Source: Beaufortia kweichowensis (taxonomy: Eukaryota; Chordata; Actinopteri; Cypriniformes; Gastromyzontidae). Taken from it: a stretch of DNA of 64,000 nucleotides. The stretch is taken from contig CM032808.1 of NCBI GenBank assembly GCA_019155185.1, positions 434,439 through 498,438 of the forward strand. Reading direction: 5' to 3'. Below, in pieces: positions 50,001 to 60,241 of the stretch; the stretch's first letter is position 1; each line of letters opens with the position of its first letter. The notes beneath the pieces were generated by a model. It saw nothing but the letters and a program-made list of their open reading frames with translations. It searched no databases and was not told the origin of the DNA. Position numbers and translations under genes: made by a program.

Positions 50001-53000
50001 TTTATTTTTTCATGCTCAACCAATCACATTTATGGTGTATTAGGCGCACACACAGGATTGTGGAACGCTCCAGGCAGCGGAGGATACATCTATGCAGCCT
50101 TCAAAAATTGATCAGATGAAGTTACCGTAGGAGACAGGAAGTGAAGCGAACGTTGGATTTGGACATGCCTTAATGCCTTCCTACCTTGGAAGGCTGCCTG
50201 AAAAGGCAACATTTTAGAGCTTTCAGACACAGTCTTCGTTAACAGTCAAACATTTCAATGTTGTTTTTGGTGTTTTTGGTACACAGGGTTGCATTCTCAT
50301 TCTCATTTCAGAGAAAAGTTTGTGTAAAATGCGTTAGCTCTGGCACTATCTTGAAGCTTCTCCACAGTGTTTAGTTTCTCCTGCGTTTGTATTTTGGGTA
50401 CAAACTTGGGTTTTTGGATGTACATGGACCTGTGAAGCCCTTTTCCCTCCAGAGCCAAAGGTCTTCCGGCACAGAACTAGTGATGATGTCGGAGCCCTGC
50501 ACAGAGCTAGAATCCACCAGCAGGAATTGCCTCAAGAAATAGACCCAGATCCAGCCACGTTGTCCATCCTGGAGCCAGAGCTAGATGTCATTTCTGTCCT
50601 GAGACAGAAGAGACAGGAGTCCACCATCAGGTCAAGCAACACAGACAGCAGCATTGAGATGCCTCATCCCTCAGCCAGTGTAGGTGCACTGGCTCATTAG
50701 AAGTGTCCGACGTCATGCCGCGATGTTCAGATTGATTGTCAGCTGCTTGCAGTTGATGGAGGAGTTAAAAACTGAGCCGTCCAGATGGACACTTGCTGCT
50801 TCCCCGTTTTAGGGTTACTTTACACTGTGTTTGCATCTTTAACTGTACATGAAGTGGGTTAAATGTAACATTTGTCAATTAATGCATGTATTTTACTTTT
50901 ACACAAATTAATGAGTATTAATGGAACTGACTGTGTCAAAATTAACATGAAACACACATCATTGTTGTTGTCAGTAAGTCTAGGCAATTGTAAATAGCTG
51001 TGTCGTCATCAAAGTTTTGTGCAGTCGCTCAGCCCTCTGTTCCTTCAGATCCATCAGGATCTCTCCTTCCCTCCAACTTTGCCTTTATCCTCACTTATCA
51101 CATCTTCTCACCGGTGCCACCCTGTTCTGCAAGGCCCCTGCCTCTGTCCCATGAGCCTTGGACGTCCGGGCCTGCGATGTCACATTGGAATGTCCCCTTG
51201 GGGACCGTCGCCACGTCCAGGCTTTACCCTTGCCCCTCGCTGCTTTAGCTCCACCTTGATGTTTTCTTCTGCAAACTCCTGCTGTTCGTCGGCTCAACGC
51301 TGTCCGCCAAGACTTTCCCTAGACAAGAGACAGAGAGTTCTGGAAATGCTGCAGACCCCGTTTTAGGTTGAAAACTCCATGACTGTGTTTCTGTGTAAAC
51401 GGACAGAAACGTATTTCTTTAAAAACAAAGGCGTGGCTGCCCACATTCGCTGACTGATTGGATCTTCTGTATGCTTGCCTGTTTCATTAAGCCTCTATCA
51501 TATGATCACTACGCTACAGCTGTATAACATGCTGATAGGCCATAAACAGAATAAGTTTATTATTATTTGGGTTTTGTAAAGTAATTTATATAAAAATAGT
51601 TTTAGTAGAATCTGATACTTTTACCATGTTACTGAGCGCTTCCAGTACCGTAACTATGTGATCGGTGTAGCACATTACATTTACCGCTTCCAAATGAACT
51701 AAAGCTTTTTTATAAAGGAATTTGCAGAATCTTGCATGTTTTACCATTACGGAGCTTTGTTTTGTGTAAAACTGTGTAAATGTTTGTCTTCTGCAGTCCC
51801 TTAAGCGCATTAAGCGTTCAGACCGTCGCGGTGCAGAATCTGTGACAGAAGAGAAGTTTACGGTTCTCTTTGAGTCTCAGTTTAGTGTGGGAGGAAATGA
51901 ACTGGTGTTTCACGTCAAGGTAAATATCAGAAATCGATTTATCTTCTTCTTTCATTCAGCGCACTGTAAAGTTTTTTTCTGTAAAGTATTCTGTAAGATA
52001 GAGCATTCGTGTCAAACGTTGTTTTCTCTCTTATGCAGACATTATCGCTGCCTGTCGTGGTTATCGTTCATGGTAGTCAAGACAACAACGCCACAGCGAC
52101 AGTTCTCTGGGATAACGCTTTCTCTGAGCCAGTTAGTGACCATATCAATAACATACTGTATCTCTTGCATAAACAATCTTTAACAGTGTCTTTATTATTT
52201 GGCTGTCATTAGCTCATGATTGCACTGCTTTAGGGCACATAAAAATGCTATCATTTGTGTTACTGTTGTCTTGATGGTAATGTGATTAGTGGTAAACACG
52301 TGGCCTGACCTTGTGTTCAATGTTTTATGAAATTGTTAATTATGTTGGTTCAGGGTCGAGTGCCATTCGTGGTACCTGATAAGGTTATGTGGCCACAGCT
52401 TTGTGAGGCTTTGAACATGAAGTATAAATCAGAGGTTCAAAGCGACAGAGGTCTGTCAGAGGACAATCTGGTGTTTCTTGCTCAGAAAGCCTTCAGCAGC
52501 TCCAGCAACAACCCTGAGGACTATCGCAACATGAGCATCACCTGGTCTCAGTTCAACAGGGTAATACTAACCCACACACAGCTGTCCTACGCACATTTAT
52601 CAAGCAGTGTTCGCTTGTAAACGTGTTGCATTCATCAGATGTAACAGACTGTCACACTTCTTATTATTATCTTACAGTTAAATTCTGTTCTATTCATGAC
52701 AGGTCATGGAAAGGTCTAAGACTTCTGAATAAATGAAGAGTTCAGATGCATAACCCTCTAAATCCATCAGACCTCTTTTCTTTCAAATCAAACTTTTTTC
52801 AGGCTCTTATGTTTAGGTTCAGTAATTCCATTTAATTGTAATGATAAGTTTATTAGTTAATGAATGAAATGCCCTTTTATCAAAAATGTCACTTTAGATA
52901 ATTTGTTCGTTTTTAACTAATTAGATTTTCTTTTGTGTCAAAAACTCGCTAAATCCATGTGTGCTTTTTAGCAAAATGGTAAATCCACCTCTTTGGGAAG

Positions 53001-56000
53001 TAAACATTTGCAAAATTATTAATGATGCAACTAGAAACACTGGAAAGGATGAAAGCACAAACTAAACAGAGGACAAATCTCTGGACGCAGGGGTTGGGCG
53101 GTATCCATACATAGCGGCTTTTGCTGCAAAAGGGAAGTGCCATTTAGAGGTTTTTGCTTACAAATCGACATTTCAGAACGAACAAAATGTGGTATTTTGT
53201 ATGTTTTGAAGCAAAATGATTTGAGTAACATATACTATACGTATACTATGTGTGGAGGGTGTTTACTCAATACAGAATTGAGGTAGATTGCTTTTAGCGG
53301 CTTTTGCATATGAACTCTTCAAATATTTAACACATTTTTACAAATATTTGATAAACAATAAACATGAATTTTAAAAAAAATTATGTTGTTTTTTATTTCT
53401 ACATTTATAAAAAAAATCTAATATTCAGAATTATTAAAAAATAGGTTTTTTTGTATAGTGCATTTTCATGTGTACCGTATGTTTAATATGTGCAGTGACA
53501 TTTATCAGGTTAAATAATGCCTAATTGCATATCTTATTAAGGTTGCAAGTAAATGTTGATTGGAAATTTTTAAGAAGTGTCAAGAATGTGTGAGTGTAGG
53601 GGTGGGCAATATGACCAAAAACCACACTGTATGAGTCATTTTATTTCCCAGTAACTGGTATATACAACATACAGTAGTCCACAGCACAGATGCCACACCT
53701 CTCTTAATAATAAGATGCTTCTGCTTGGGATTGGTTGGTGGTGTGATCTGTGTGCTTATTTTTCTCTGTGTTTCTTCATCACATTCTTTCTTACATGCAG
53801 TGCCAAACCCATGAAAAAAAACAGTTTCGGTTGAATCTCACTCTGTTGCAGCAGTATATAGTTTCATACTGCACTAGCCCTGTGTTTTTATGACCAAACC
53901 AGAATTATTGTTACAGTACATGTGTTTTGAATAAGTGAGTGAGATTTGTATATTACAAACATATGCATTTCATTATACATTGCATTGTGTCCATCATGAA
54001 TTATTATGAACGAACTATCCGTATGTAACACTGTTCATTGTTGTCTTAACAGGAGAGTTTGCCAGGCAGAAACTTTACATTCTGGCAGTGGTTTGATGGA
54101 GTAATTGAGCTCATGAAGAAACATCTGAAATCTCACTGGAATGATGGGTAATGATCATTCATATCTCACTGGAATGATGGGTAATGATCATTATAATGAT
54201 TGGTCATATCTCACCAATGTCACTGGAATGATATTGGAATAATGATTATTCAGATTGTTCAGATGATGATTGGTGTGTGGTCCAGTGTTTCCCACAGGAT
54301 TTTGTATTACTTGTGGCGCTGAATGACGTTACGTTCTGATTAGCATATCTGTGACATTGTCACGTCACGTTTGTGTTCAGACTAGTGTTGGCACTTACGT
54401 TTTCTAATTAGCTTCTACTCTCTGAACTGTCACTATTGTAATATGGATAATAGAGCTCTTCACATTTTTGTCAGACATGAAACAAGTTTAAAATAGTGAA
54501 TAAAACCCACAAATAAATTTATATAGTGGCTGATTTTGGCAATGTTGCTTCCTACAATGTTGTATTTATTGTCCCATGCAGCGCACAGTCTCCGTCTAAG
54601 TTACAAACTATATGTGCATATTTACAGACAAACTATGTTCATATGCCCAGACAGTCAGTAACAGTGACAGGTGCTTGGAAATGCTGTTTTGTACTCATTC
54701 ACTGATGGGTTGGCTGCCCATAATTAAACTAAGTTGTTTTTCAGATGTCTCTGGAATGCCGATTGTTCAGATGTCACTGACTGGAATGATGATTGTCAGT
54801 GGAATTATTATTGTCAGTGGAATTATAATTTTTTTTACTGGAATGACGATTGTTCACTTGTCACTGGATTCATGATTTTTTTTTACTGGAATGACGATTG
54901 TTTAGTTGTCACTGGAACGATAATTTTTCTGATGTTGCTGGAATGATGATTGTTCAGATGTTAGTGGAATGATGATTGTTCAGATGTCATTGAAATGGTG
55001 ATTGTTCAGATGTCACTGAAATGGTGATTGTTCAGATGTCAGCGGAACGATGATTGTTTACATGTCAGCGGAACGATGATTGTTTACATGTCAGCGGAAC
55101 GATGATTGTTTACATGTCAGCGGAACGATGATTGTTTACATGTCAGCGGAACGATGATTGTTTACATGTCAGCGGAACGATGATTGTTTACATGTCAGCG
55201 GAACGATGATTGTTTACATGTCAATGAACGATGATTGTTTACATGTCAGCGGAACGATGATTGTTTACATGTCAGCCGAACGATGATTGTTTACATGTCA
55301 GCGAACGATGATTGTTTATGTCAGCGGAACGATGATTGTTTACATGTCAGCGGAACGATGATTGTTTACATGTCAGCGGAACGATGATTGTTTACATGTC
55401 AGCGGAACGATGATTGTTTACATGTCAGCGGAACGATGATTGTTTACATGTCAGCGGAACGATGATTGTTTACATGTCAGCGGAACGATGATTGTTTACA
55501 TGTCAGCGGAACGATGATTGTTTACATGTCAGCTGAACGATGATTGTTTACATGTCAGCGGAACGATGATTGTTTACATGTCAGCGGAACGATGATTGTT
55601 TACATGTCAATGGAACGATGATTGTTTACATGTCAGCGGAACGATGATTGTTTACATGTCAATGAGCGATGATTGTTTACATGTCAGCGGAACGATGATT
55701 GTTTACATGTCAGCGGAACGATGATTGTTTACATGTCAGCGGAACGATGATTGTTTACATGTCAGCTGAGCGATGATTGTTTACATGTCAGCGGAACGAT
55801 GATTGTTTACATGTCAGCGGGCGATGATTGTTCACATGTCAGCGGAGCGATGATTGTTCACATGTCAGCGGAGCGATGATTGTTCACATGTCAGCGGAAC
55901 GATGATTGTTCACATGTCAGCGGAACGATGATTGTTCACATGTCATGAACGATGATTGTTCACATGTCAGCGGAGCGATGATTGTTCACATGTCAGCGGA

Positions 56001-59000
56001 GCGATGATTGTTCACATGTCAGCGGAACGATGATTGTTCACATGTCAGCGGGCGATGATTGTTCACATGTCAATGGAACGATGATTGTTCACATGTCAGC
56101 GGAACGATGATTGTTCACATGTCAGCGGAACGATGATTGTTCACATGTCAGCGGAACGATGATTGTTCACATGTCAGCGGAACGATGATTGTTCACATGT
56201 CAGCGGAACGATGATTGTTCACATGTCAGCGGGCGATGATTGTTCACATGTCAGCGGAACGATGATTGTTCACATGTCAGCGAACGATGATTGTTCACAT
56301 GTCAGCGAACGATGATTGTTCACATGTCAGCGGGCGATGATTGTTCACATGTCAGCGGAACGATGATTGTTCACATGTCAGCGGAGCGATGATTGTTCAC
56401 ATGTCAGCGGACGATGATTGTTCACATGTCAGCCGGGCGATGATTGTTCACATGTCAGCGGAGCGATGATTGTTCACATGTCGTCAGCGAGCGATGATTG
56501 TTCACAGATGAACGATGATTGTTCACATGTCAGCGGAACGATGATTGTTCACATGTCAGCGGAGCGATGATTGTTCACATGTCAGCGGAAGCGATGATTG
56601 TTCACATGTCAGCGGAGCGATGATTGTTCACATGTCAGCCCGGAACGATGATTGTTCACATGTCAGCGGAAGCGATGATTGTTCACATGTCAGCGGAACG
56701 ATGATTGTTCACATGTCAGCGGAGCGATGATTGTTCACATGTCAGCGAACGATGATTGTTCACATGTCAGCGGAACGATGATTGTTCACATGTCAGCGGA
56801 ACGATGATTGTTCACATGTCGAACGATGATTGTTCACATGTCAGCGGAGCGATGATTGTTCACATGTCAGCGGAGCGATGATTGTTCACATGTCAGCGGA
56901 ACGATGATTGTTCACATGTCAGCGAACGATGATTGTTCACATGTCAGCGGAACGATGATTGTTCACATGTCAGCGGAGCGATGATTGTTCACATGTCAGC
57001 GGGCGATGATTGTTCACATGTCGGGCGATGATTGTTCACATGTCAGCTGAGCGATGATTGTTCACATGTCAGCGGAGCGATGATTGTTCACATGTCAGCG
57101 GGCGATGATTGTTCACATGTCAATGGGCGATGATTGTTCACATGTCAGCGGAACGATGATTGTTCACATGTCAGCGGAGCGATGATTGTTCACATGTCAA
57201 GCGGAGCGATGATTGTTCACATGTCAGCGGAGCGATGATTGTTCACATGTCAGCGGAACGATGATTGTTCACATGTCAGCGGAGCGATGATTGTTCACAT
57301 GTCAGCGGAGCGATGATTGTTCACATGTCAGCTGAGCGATGATTGTTCACATGTCAGCGAAGCGATGATTGTTCACATGTCAGGCGCGATGATTGTTCAC
57401 ATGTCAGCGGAACGATGATTGTTCACATGTCAGCGAACGATGATTGTTCACATGTCAGCGAAGGCGATGATTGTTCATATGTCAGCGGAGCGATGATTGT
57501 TCACATGTCATCGAACGATGATTGTTCACATGTCAGCGAGCGATGATTGTTCACATGTCAGCGGAACGATGATTGTTCACATGTCAGCGGAACGATGATT
57601 GTTCACATGTCAGCGGAACGATGATTGTTCACATGTCAGCGGAACGATGATTGTTCACATGTCAGCGGAACGATGATTGTTCACATGTCAGCGGAACGAT
57701 GATTGTTCACATGTCAGCGGAACGATGATTGTTCACATGTCAGCGGGCGATGATTGTTCACATGTCAGCGGAGCGATGATTGTTCACATGTCAGCGGAAC
57801 GATGATTGTTCACATGTCAGCGAACGATGATTGTTCACATGTCAGCGGAGCGATGATTGTTCACATGTCAGCGGAGCGATGATTGTTCACATGTCAGAGG
57901 AACGATGATTGTTCACATGTCAGCGGAACGATGATTGTTCACATGTCGGAGGCGTCATGATGATTGTTCACGTGTCGGAGGCGTCATGATTGTTCACGTG
58001 TCGGAGGCGTGATGATTGTTCAGGTGTCGGAGGCGTGATGATTGTTCAGGTGTCGGAGGCGTGATGATTGTTCAGGTGTCGGGGGCGTGATGATTGTTCA
58101 GATGTCGGGCGTGATGATTGTTCAGATGTCGGAGGCGTGATGATTGTTCAGATGTCGGAGGCGTGATGATTGTTCAGATGTCGGAGGCATGATGATTGTT
58201 CAGAATAGTTAGGGGTAATGATTGTTGCGACGTGACTAATATGTTATGCTGTTATCTGCAGAGCAATTTTGGGTTTCCTCAACAAGCAGCAGGCTCAGGA
58301 TATGTTGATGTCAAAACCCAATGGCACATTTCTCTTGCGATTTAGCGACTCTGAGATTGGAGGGATCACTATTGCATGGGTCGCTGAGAACCCCAATAAA
58401 GCAGGTAGGAAATGGTACCGTGAGTAAGGCAATACAACTGAAGCCACAGAGATTGTCATGCAAACATACGCAGAAGTGTCATCTCTATCTAATCCTGTGT
58501 TTATTTTTCCAGGAGAACGGATGGTGTGGAACCTAATGCCGTTCACAACTAAAGATTTCTCAATCCGCTCTCTGGCTGATCGGATCAGTGATCTGAATCA
58601 TCTACTCTTCCTCTACCCCAACCAGCCAAAAGAGGAAGTCTTCTCACGATACTGCACGCCTCCGAACTGTATGACATCTCTCTGAAATCACTGCATTCTT
58701 TATCACATCCAAGCATTGTATTTCAGATTTGTGTAAATGATATCCACTTAAAAAGCCTGTAAAAATATACCTTCTGTCATTATTTACTCACTTTAACTTT
58801 TATGTCATTGTAAACCTGTATACAGTCACTCTTTCTGTGGAAAACAAGGAACGATTTTGAACAATTTACACTGTTTTTGCCCAAACAATGATAAATCTGT
58901 AAAGTACTGTTGAAAGGGTAAAATGGATGTGGTCGCTGTGAGTTGTTATATATTTGCCATCCACAGATAAAATAAATGCCTGCCGGTTTGCAAAGACATG

Positions 59001-60241
59001 AAATTGATCAATGACAGATTTTTCTTACTGGTTGAACTATCTTCAAGATTCACATTTCACTTTAGTTTCTCTTAATGAATGTAAACGTTTATTTTGTCCA
59101 GCAAAGGCTGTGGGTGATGGATATGTGAAACCAGAGATCAAGCAGGTGGTGAAGGTTGAGTAAGTATTTTTTCTCTCGACTATTATTCTTACCGTTCCTG
59201 AAGTGCAAAGGAAAGAAAGAGCTTTATGTTGATGTTCTTGTGTAAGTAGTATATGAGTCTCAGATGGCACATATAGTTTTTGCTATGATATGCAATTGAT
59301 CATCAAAGCTGTATTCACTATGAATTCTGCAAGAGCACTATTCTGTTTGAAATAGATTAAGATGGAGTTTAGCACATCGCGTCGCAGGATTGTTTCGGTC
59401 ATTTAGCTTTGGCAGAGCAATGGCAAATAAAACATGTCTTTTTTATTTGAAAAACATTCACAACAGGTTTTTAAATGATTTGGCAGAATTCTTTTTAAAA
59501 CCAAATGACATTGATACGTATAAAACTGTGATTTCTTATTAACTGAACTAAAGTTGTTATAAGAGTTAAGCTGCTAGAACAGCTGGTTTTACTCCATTAC
59601 TCAGTAGAAGATTAAAAGATTACTGTTCAGTAATGAAATGATTTGTTGAACACTTATCAGTTTGGGGTTTTGATAACCTTACTAAAGTTGTGTGACTTCA
59701 TGTCACTCCTGAGGTTTAGCTGGAATGGAAGGACCACAAAACATGAAACGCTGATGAAAGACACGTTTGAAGTGGTTTTCCACAGCTGTATCTTTACAGC
59801 TATTAGGGTTAGGGTTAGTAATATTGTACATGTAATATTCTGCTTTTTCCTACTTCTAACTGCTGGAGTGTGTGTGTTAACAATATTATAGAAAGTTATT
59901 TTTTCTTCTCAGATTCTCTTCACCTAACCCTGAACCGTCTCCTGGGAATACCTCTTTCATGGAGCACGCAGCGTCACCCACCATCAGTCAACAGCATAAC
60001 TTTACAATCTATCCGTCTATGTGAGTTGTGAATAATGGCTTTTATTTTTATCAAGCTACGATGTTAGTCACGGCCATAATGAAGCGCGTTTGTCTGTGTG
60101 TGTGCGCGCATGTAAAGGAATGACTCCATGTTGGAGACGGAGGGGGAGTTTGATCTTGACGAGACCATGGACATGGCCCGACAGGTGGAGGAGTTCCTGC
60201 GCCAACCCATGGAAACCCAATGGAGTGGACAACAGTCATGA
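41083..60241 (+). CDS. stat5b: Signal transducer and activator of transcription 5B
   Basis: Eighteen coding exons: 41083-41210, 41356-41512, 42469-42558, 42649-42823, 43296-43426, 43622-43773, 46891-47046, 47153-47332, 47977-48064, 51797-51919, 52039-52131, 52354-52560, 54053-54147, 58262-58404, 58513-58668, 59102-59159, 59913-60020, 60118-60241. All phases agree and give 787 aa, the human STAT5B length. This latent cytoplasmic factor is phosphorylated by JAK2 after cytokine, growth hormone or prolactin signalling, dimerises and binds DNA. The N-domain starts MALWIQAQQLQGDALHQ. A coiled coil spans about 140-330, then the DNA-binding domain (KLNVHMNPPQVKATI), linker and SH2 with FLLRFSDSEIGG (Arg618). 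Tyr699 is in DGYVKPEIKQVV. The transactivation end is EGEFDLDETMDMARQVEEF...PMETQWSGQQS, which favours STAT5B over STAT5A. The intron after residue 592 holds the 26-bp minisatellite. Confidence 0.97.
44611..44796 (-). pseudogene. hAT transposase C-terminal fragment
   Basis: Reads FPHLAKLARRYLSIPAKSSP followed by SERLFSARGN and RRVFLAKNL, the hATC dimerisation signature (LARRYLSIPA, SERLFS). No catalytic region is present, and the fragment lacks an upstream continuation in any frame. Confidence 0.85.
44885..44985. repeat. ~10-bp minisatellite in the hAT remnant
   Basis: About ten imperfect units of the CCTGTCACCTG / CCGTCTGTCG type. Confidence 0.85.
45163..45330 (-). repeat. Dispersed teleost repeat, copy 2 (right part, split by hAT)
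   Basis: CTGTACGAACTGTATATTCT starts directly after the hAT end, and GGGGACCAAAAAATGTCCCC follows at about 45,270. The matching left part (GACATTCCATAGACGTAATG) ends directly before the hAT at about 43,803-43,834, so the hAT element inserted into a pre-existing copy. Confidence 0.65.
45331..46890 (+). other. stat5b intron 6, remaining part
   Basis: No exon or RNA gene recognised. AT-rich, with a few short open frames of no recognisable type. Confidence 0.45.
47465..47522 (-). mobile_element. SINE tail fragment
   Basis: GTAAGTCGCTTTGGATAAAA plus GCGTCAGCTAAATGACTAAA, nearly identical to 24,275-24,330. Confidence 0.65.
47535..47620. mobile_element. LINE 3'-tail fragment with ATTCA repeats
   Basis: AATTCAATTCAATTCAGTTT followed by TTTGTGTAGCGCTTTTTGCA and AAAGCAGCTTTACAGAGAAA, a very common teleost non-LTR tail in reverse orientation. 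Confidence 0.6.
47655..47745 (+). mobile_element. tRNA-derived SINE head
   Basis: A-box-like GTGGCTGAGTGG and B-box-like AGGTCCAATCCCGG about 70 bp apart, as in a tRNA-type promoter. The spacing is longer than in a functional tRNA and the stem pairs are lost, so it is not called a tRNA. Confidence 0.5.
48480..50215. repeat. Unclassified repeat-like block in stat5b intron 9
   Basis: The edges look related: GGCAGCTGATCTGTTGCCTC near 48,550 and CTTGGAAGGCTGCCTGAAAA near 50,185. Between them are a C-rich tract (48,853-48,861), TA/TG runs (48,980-49,016), a CT-rich tract (about 49,545-49,600) and a GC-richer segment 49,290-49,720. No reverse transcriptase, integrase or transposase is recognisable. 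It could be a nested non-autonomous retroelement. Confidence 0.3.
50455..50700 (+). other. Orphan 81-codon reading frame behind an acceptor-like site
   Basis: After CCCTCCAG (to 50,452) there is an uninterrupted frame without an internal Met start, beginning PKVFRHRTSDDVGAL and ending SSIEMPHPSASVGALAH then TAG. Its composition is protein-like (mixed charged and hydrophobic, not low complexity). I do not recognise the family. It could be a terminal exon of a nested or captured gene, an exon fragment carried by a transposon, or chance. Confidence 0.3.
53590..53890. mobile_element. Possible hAT-like MITE in stat5b intron 12
   Basis: Begins TAGGGGTGGGCAATATGACC, a start typical of fish hAT-type non-autonomous elements, and ends near CTAGCCCTGTG. 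The ends are only weakly complementary. A second CAGGGGTTGGGCGGTATCC lies at 53,087. Confidence 0.35.
54131..54192 (+). repeat. Tandem duplication of the stat5b exon 13 3' end and splice donor
   Basis: A 29-bp string beginning TCTCACTGGAATGATGG and running through GTAATGATCATT occurs at 54,131-54,159, spanning the exon end at 54,147, and again perfectly at 54,164-54,192 inside the intron (period 33). The second copy carries an identical donor at 54,181. Confidence 0.95.
54740..58205 (+). repeat. 26-bp minisatellite, ~3.4 kb, in stat5b intron 13
   Basis: Well over 100 head-to-tail units of 26 bp around AACGATGATTGTTCACATGT. The array has blocks: diverged units with GTCACTGGAATGATGATTG (54,740-55,040), units with TGTTTACATGT (55,045-55,825), units with TGTTCACATGT (55,829-57,945, many with small deletions), then units with GGAGGCGTGATGATTG and TTCAGGTGTC or TTCAGATGTC (57,950-58,205). 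The nearest-to-exon variants share CACTGGAATGATG with the preceding exon. The array ends about 55 bp before the next exon. Confidence 0.97.

Noticed and set aside
54740..58205. Coding repeats (DDCSHVSG-type frames) in the 26-bp array
   Set aside because: The period of 26 is not a multiple of three, and frames break at each irregular unit. The array lies within a well-defined stat5b intron.
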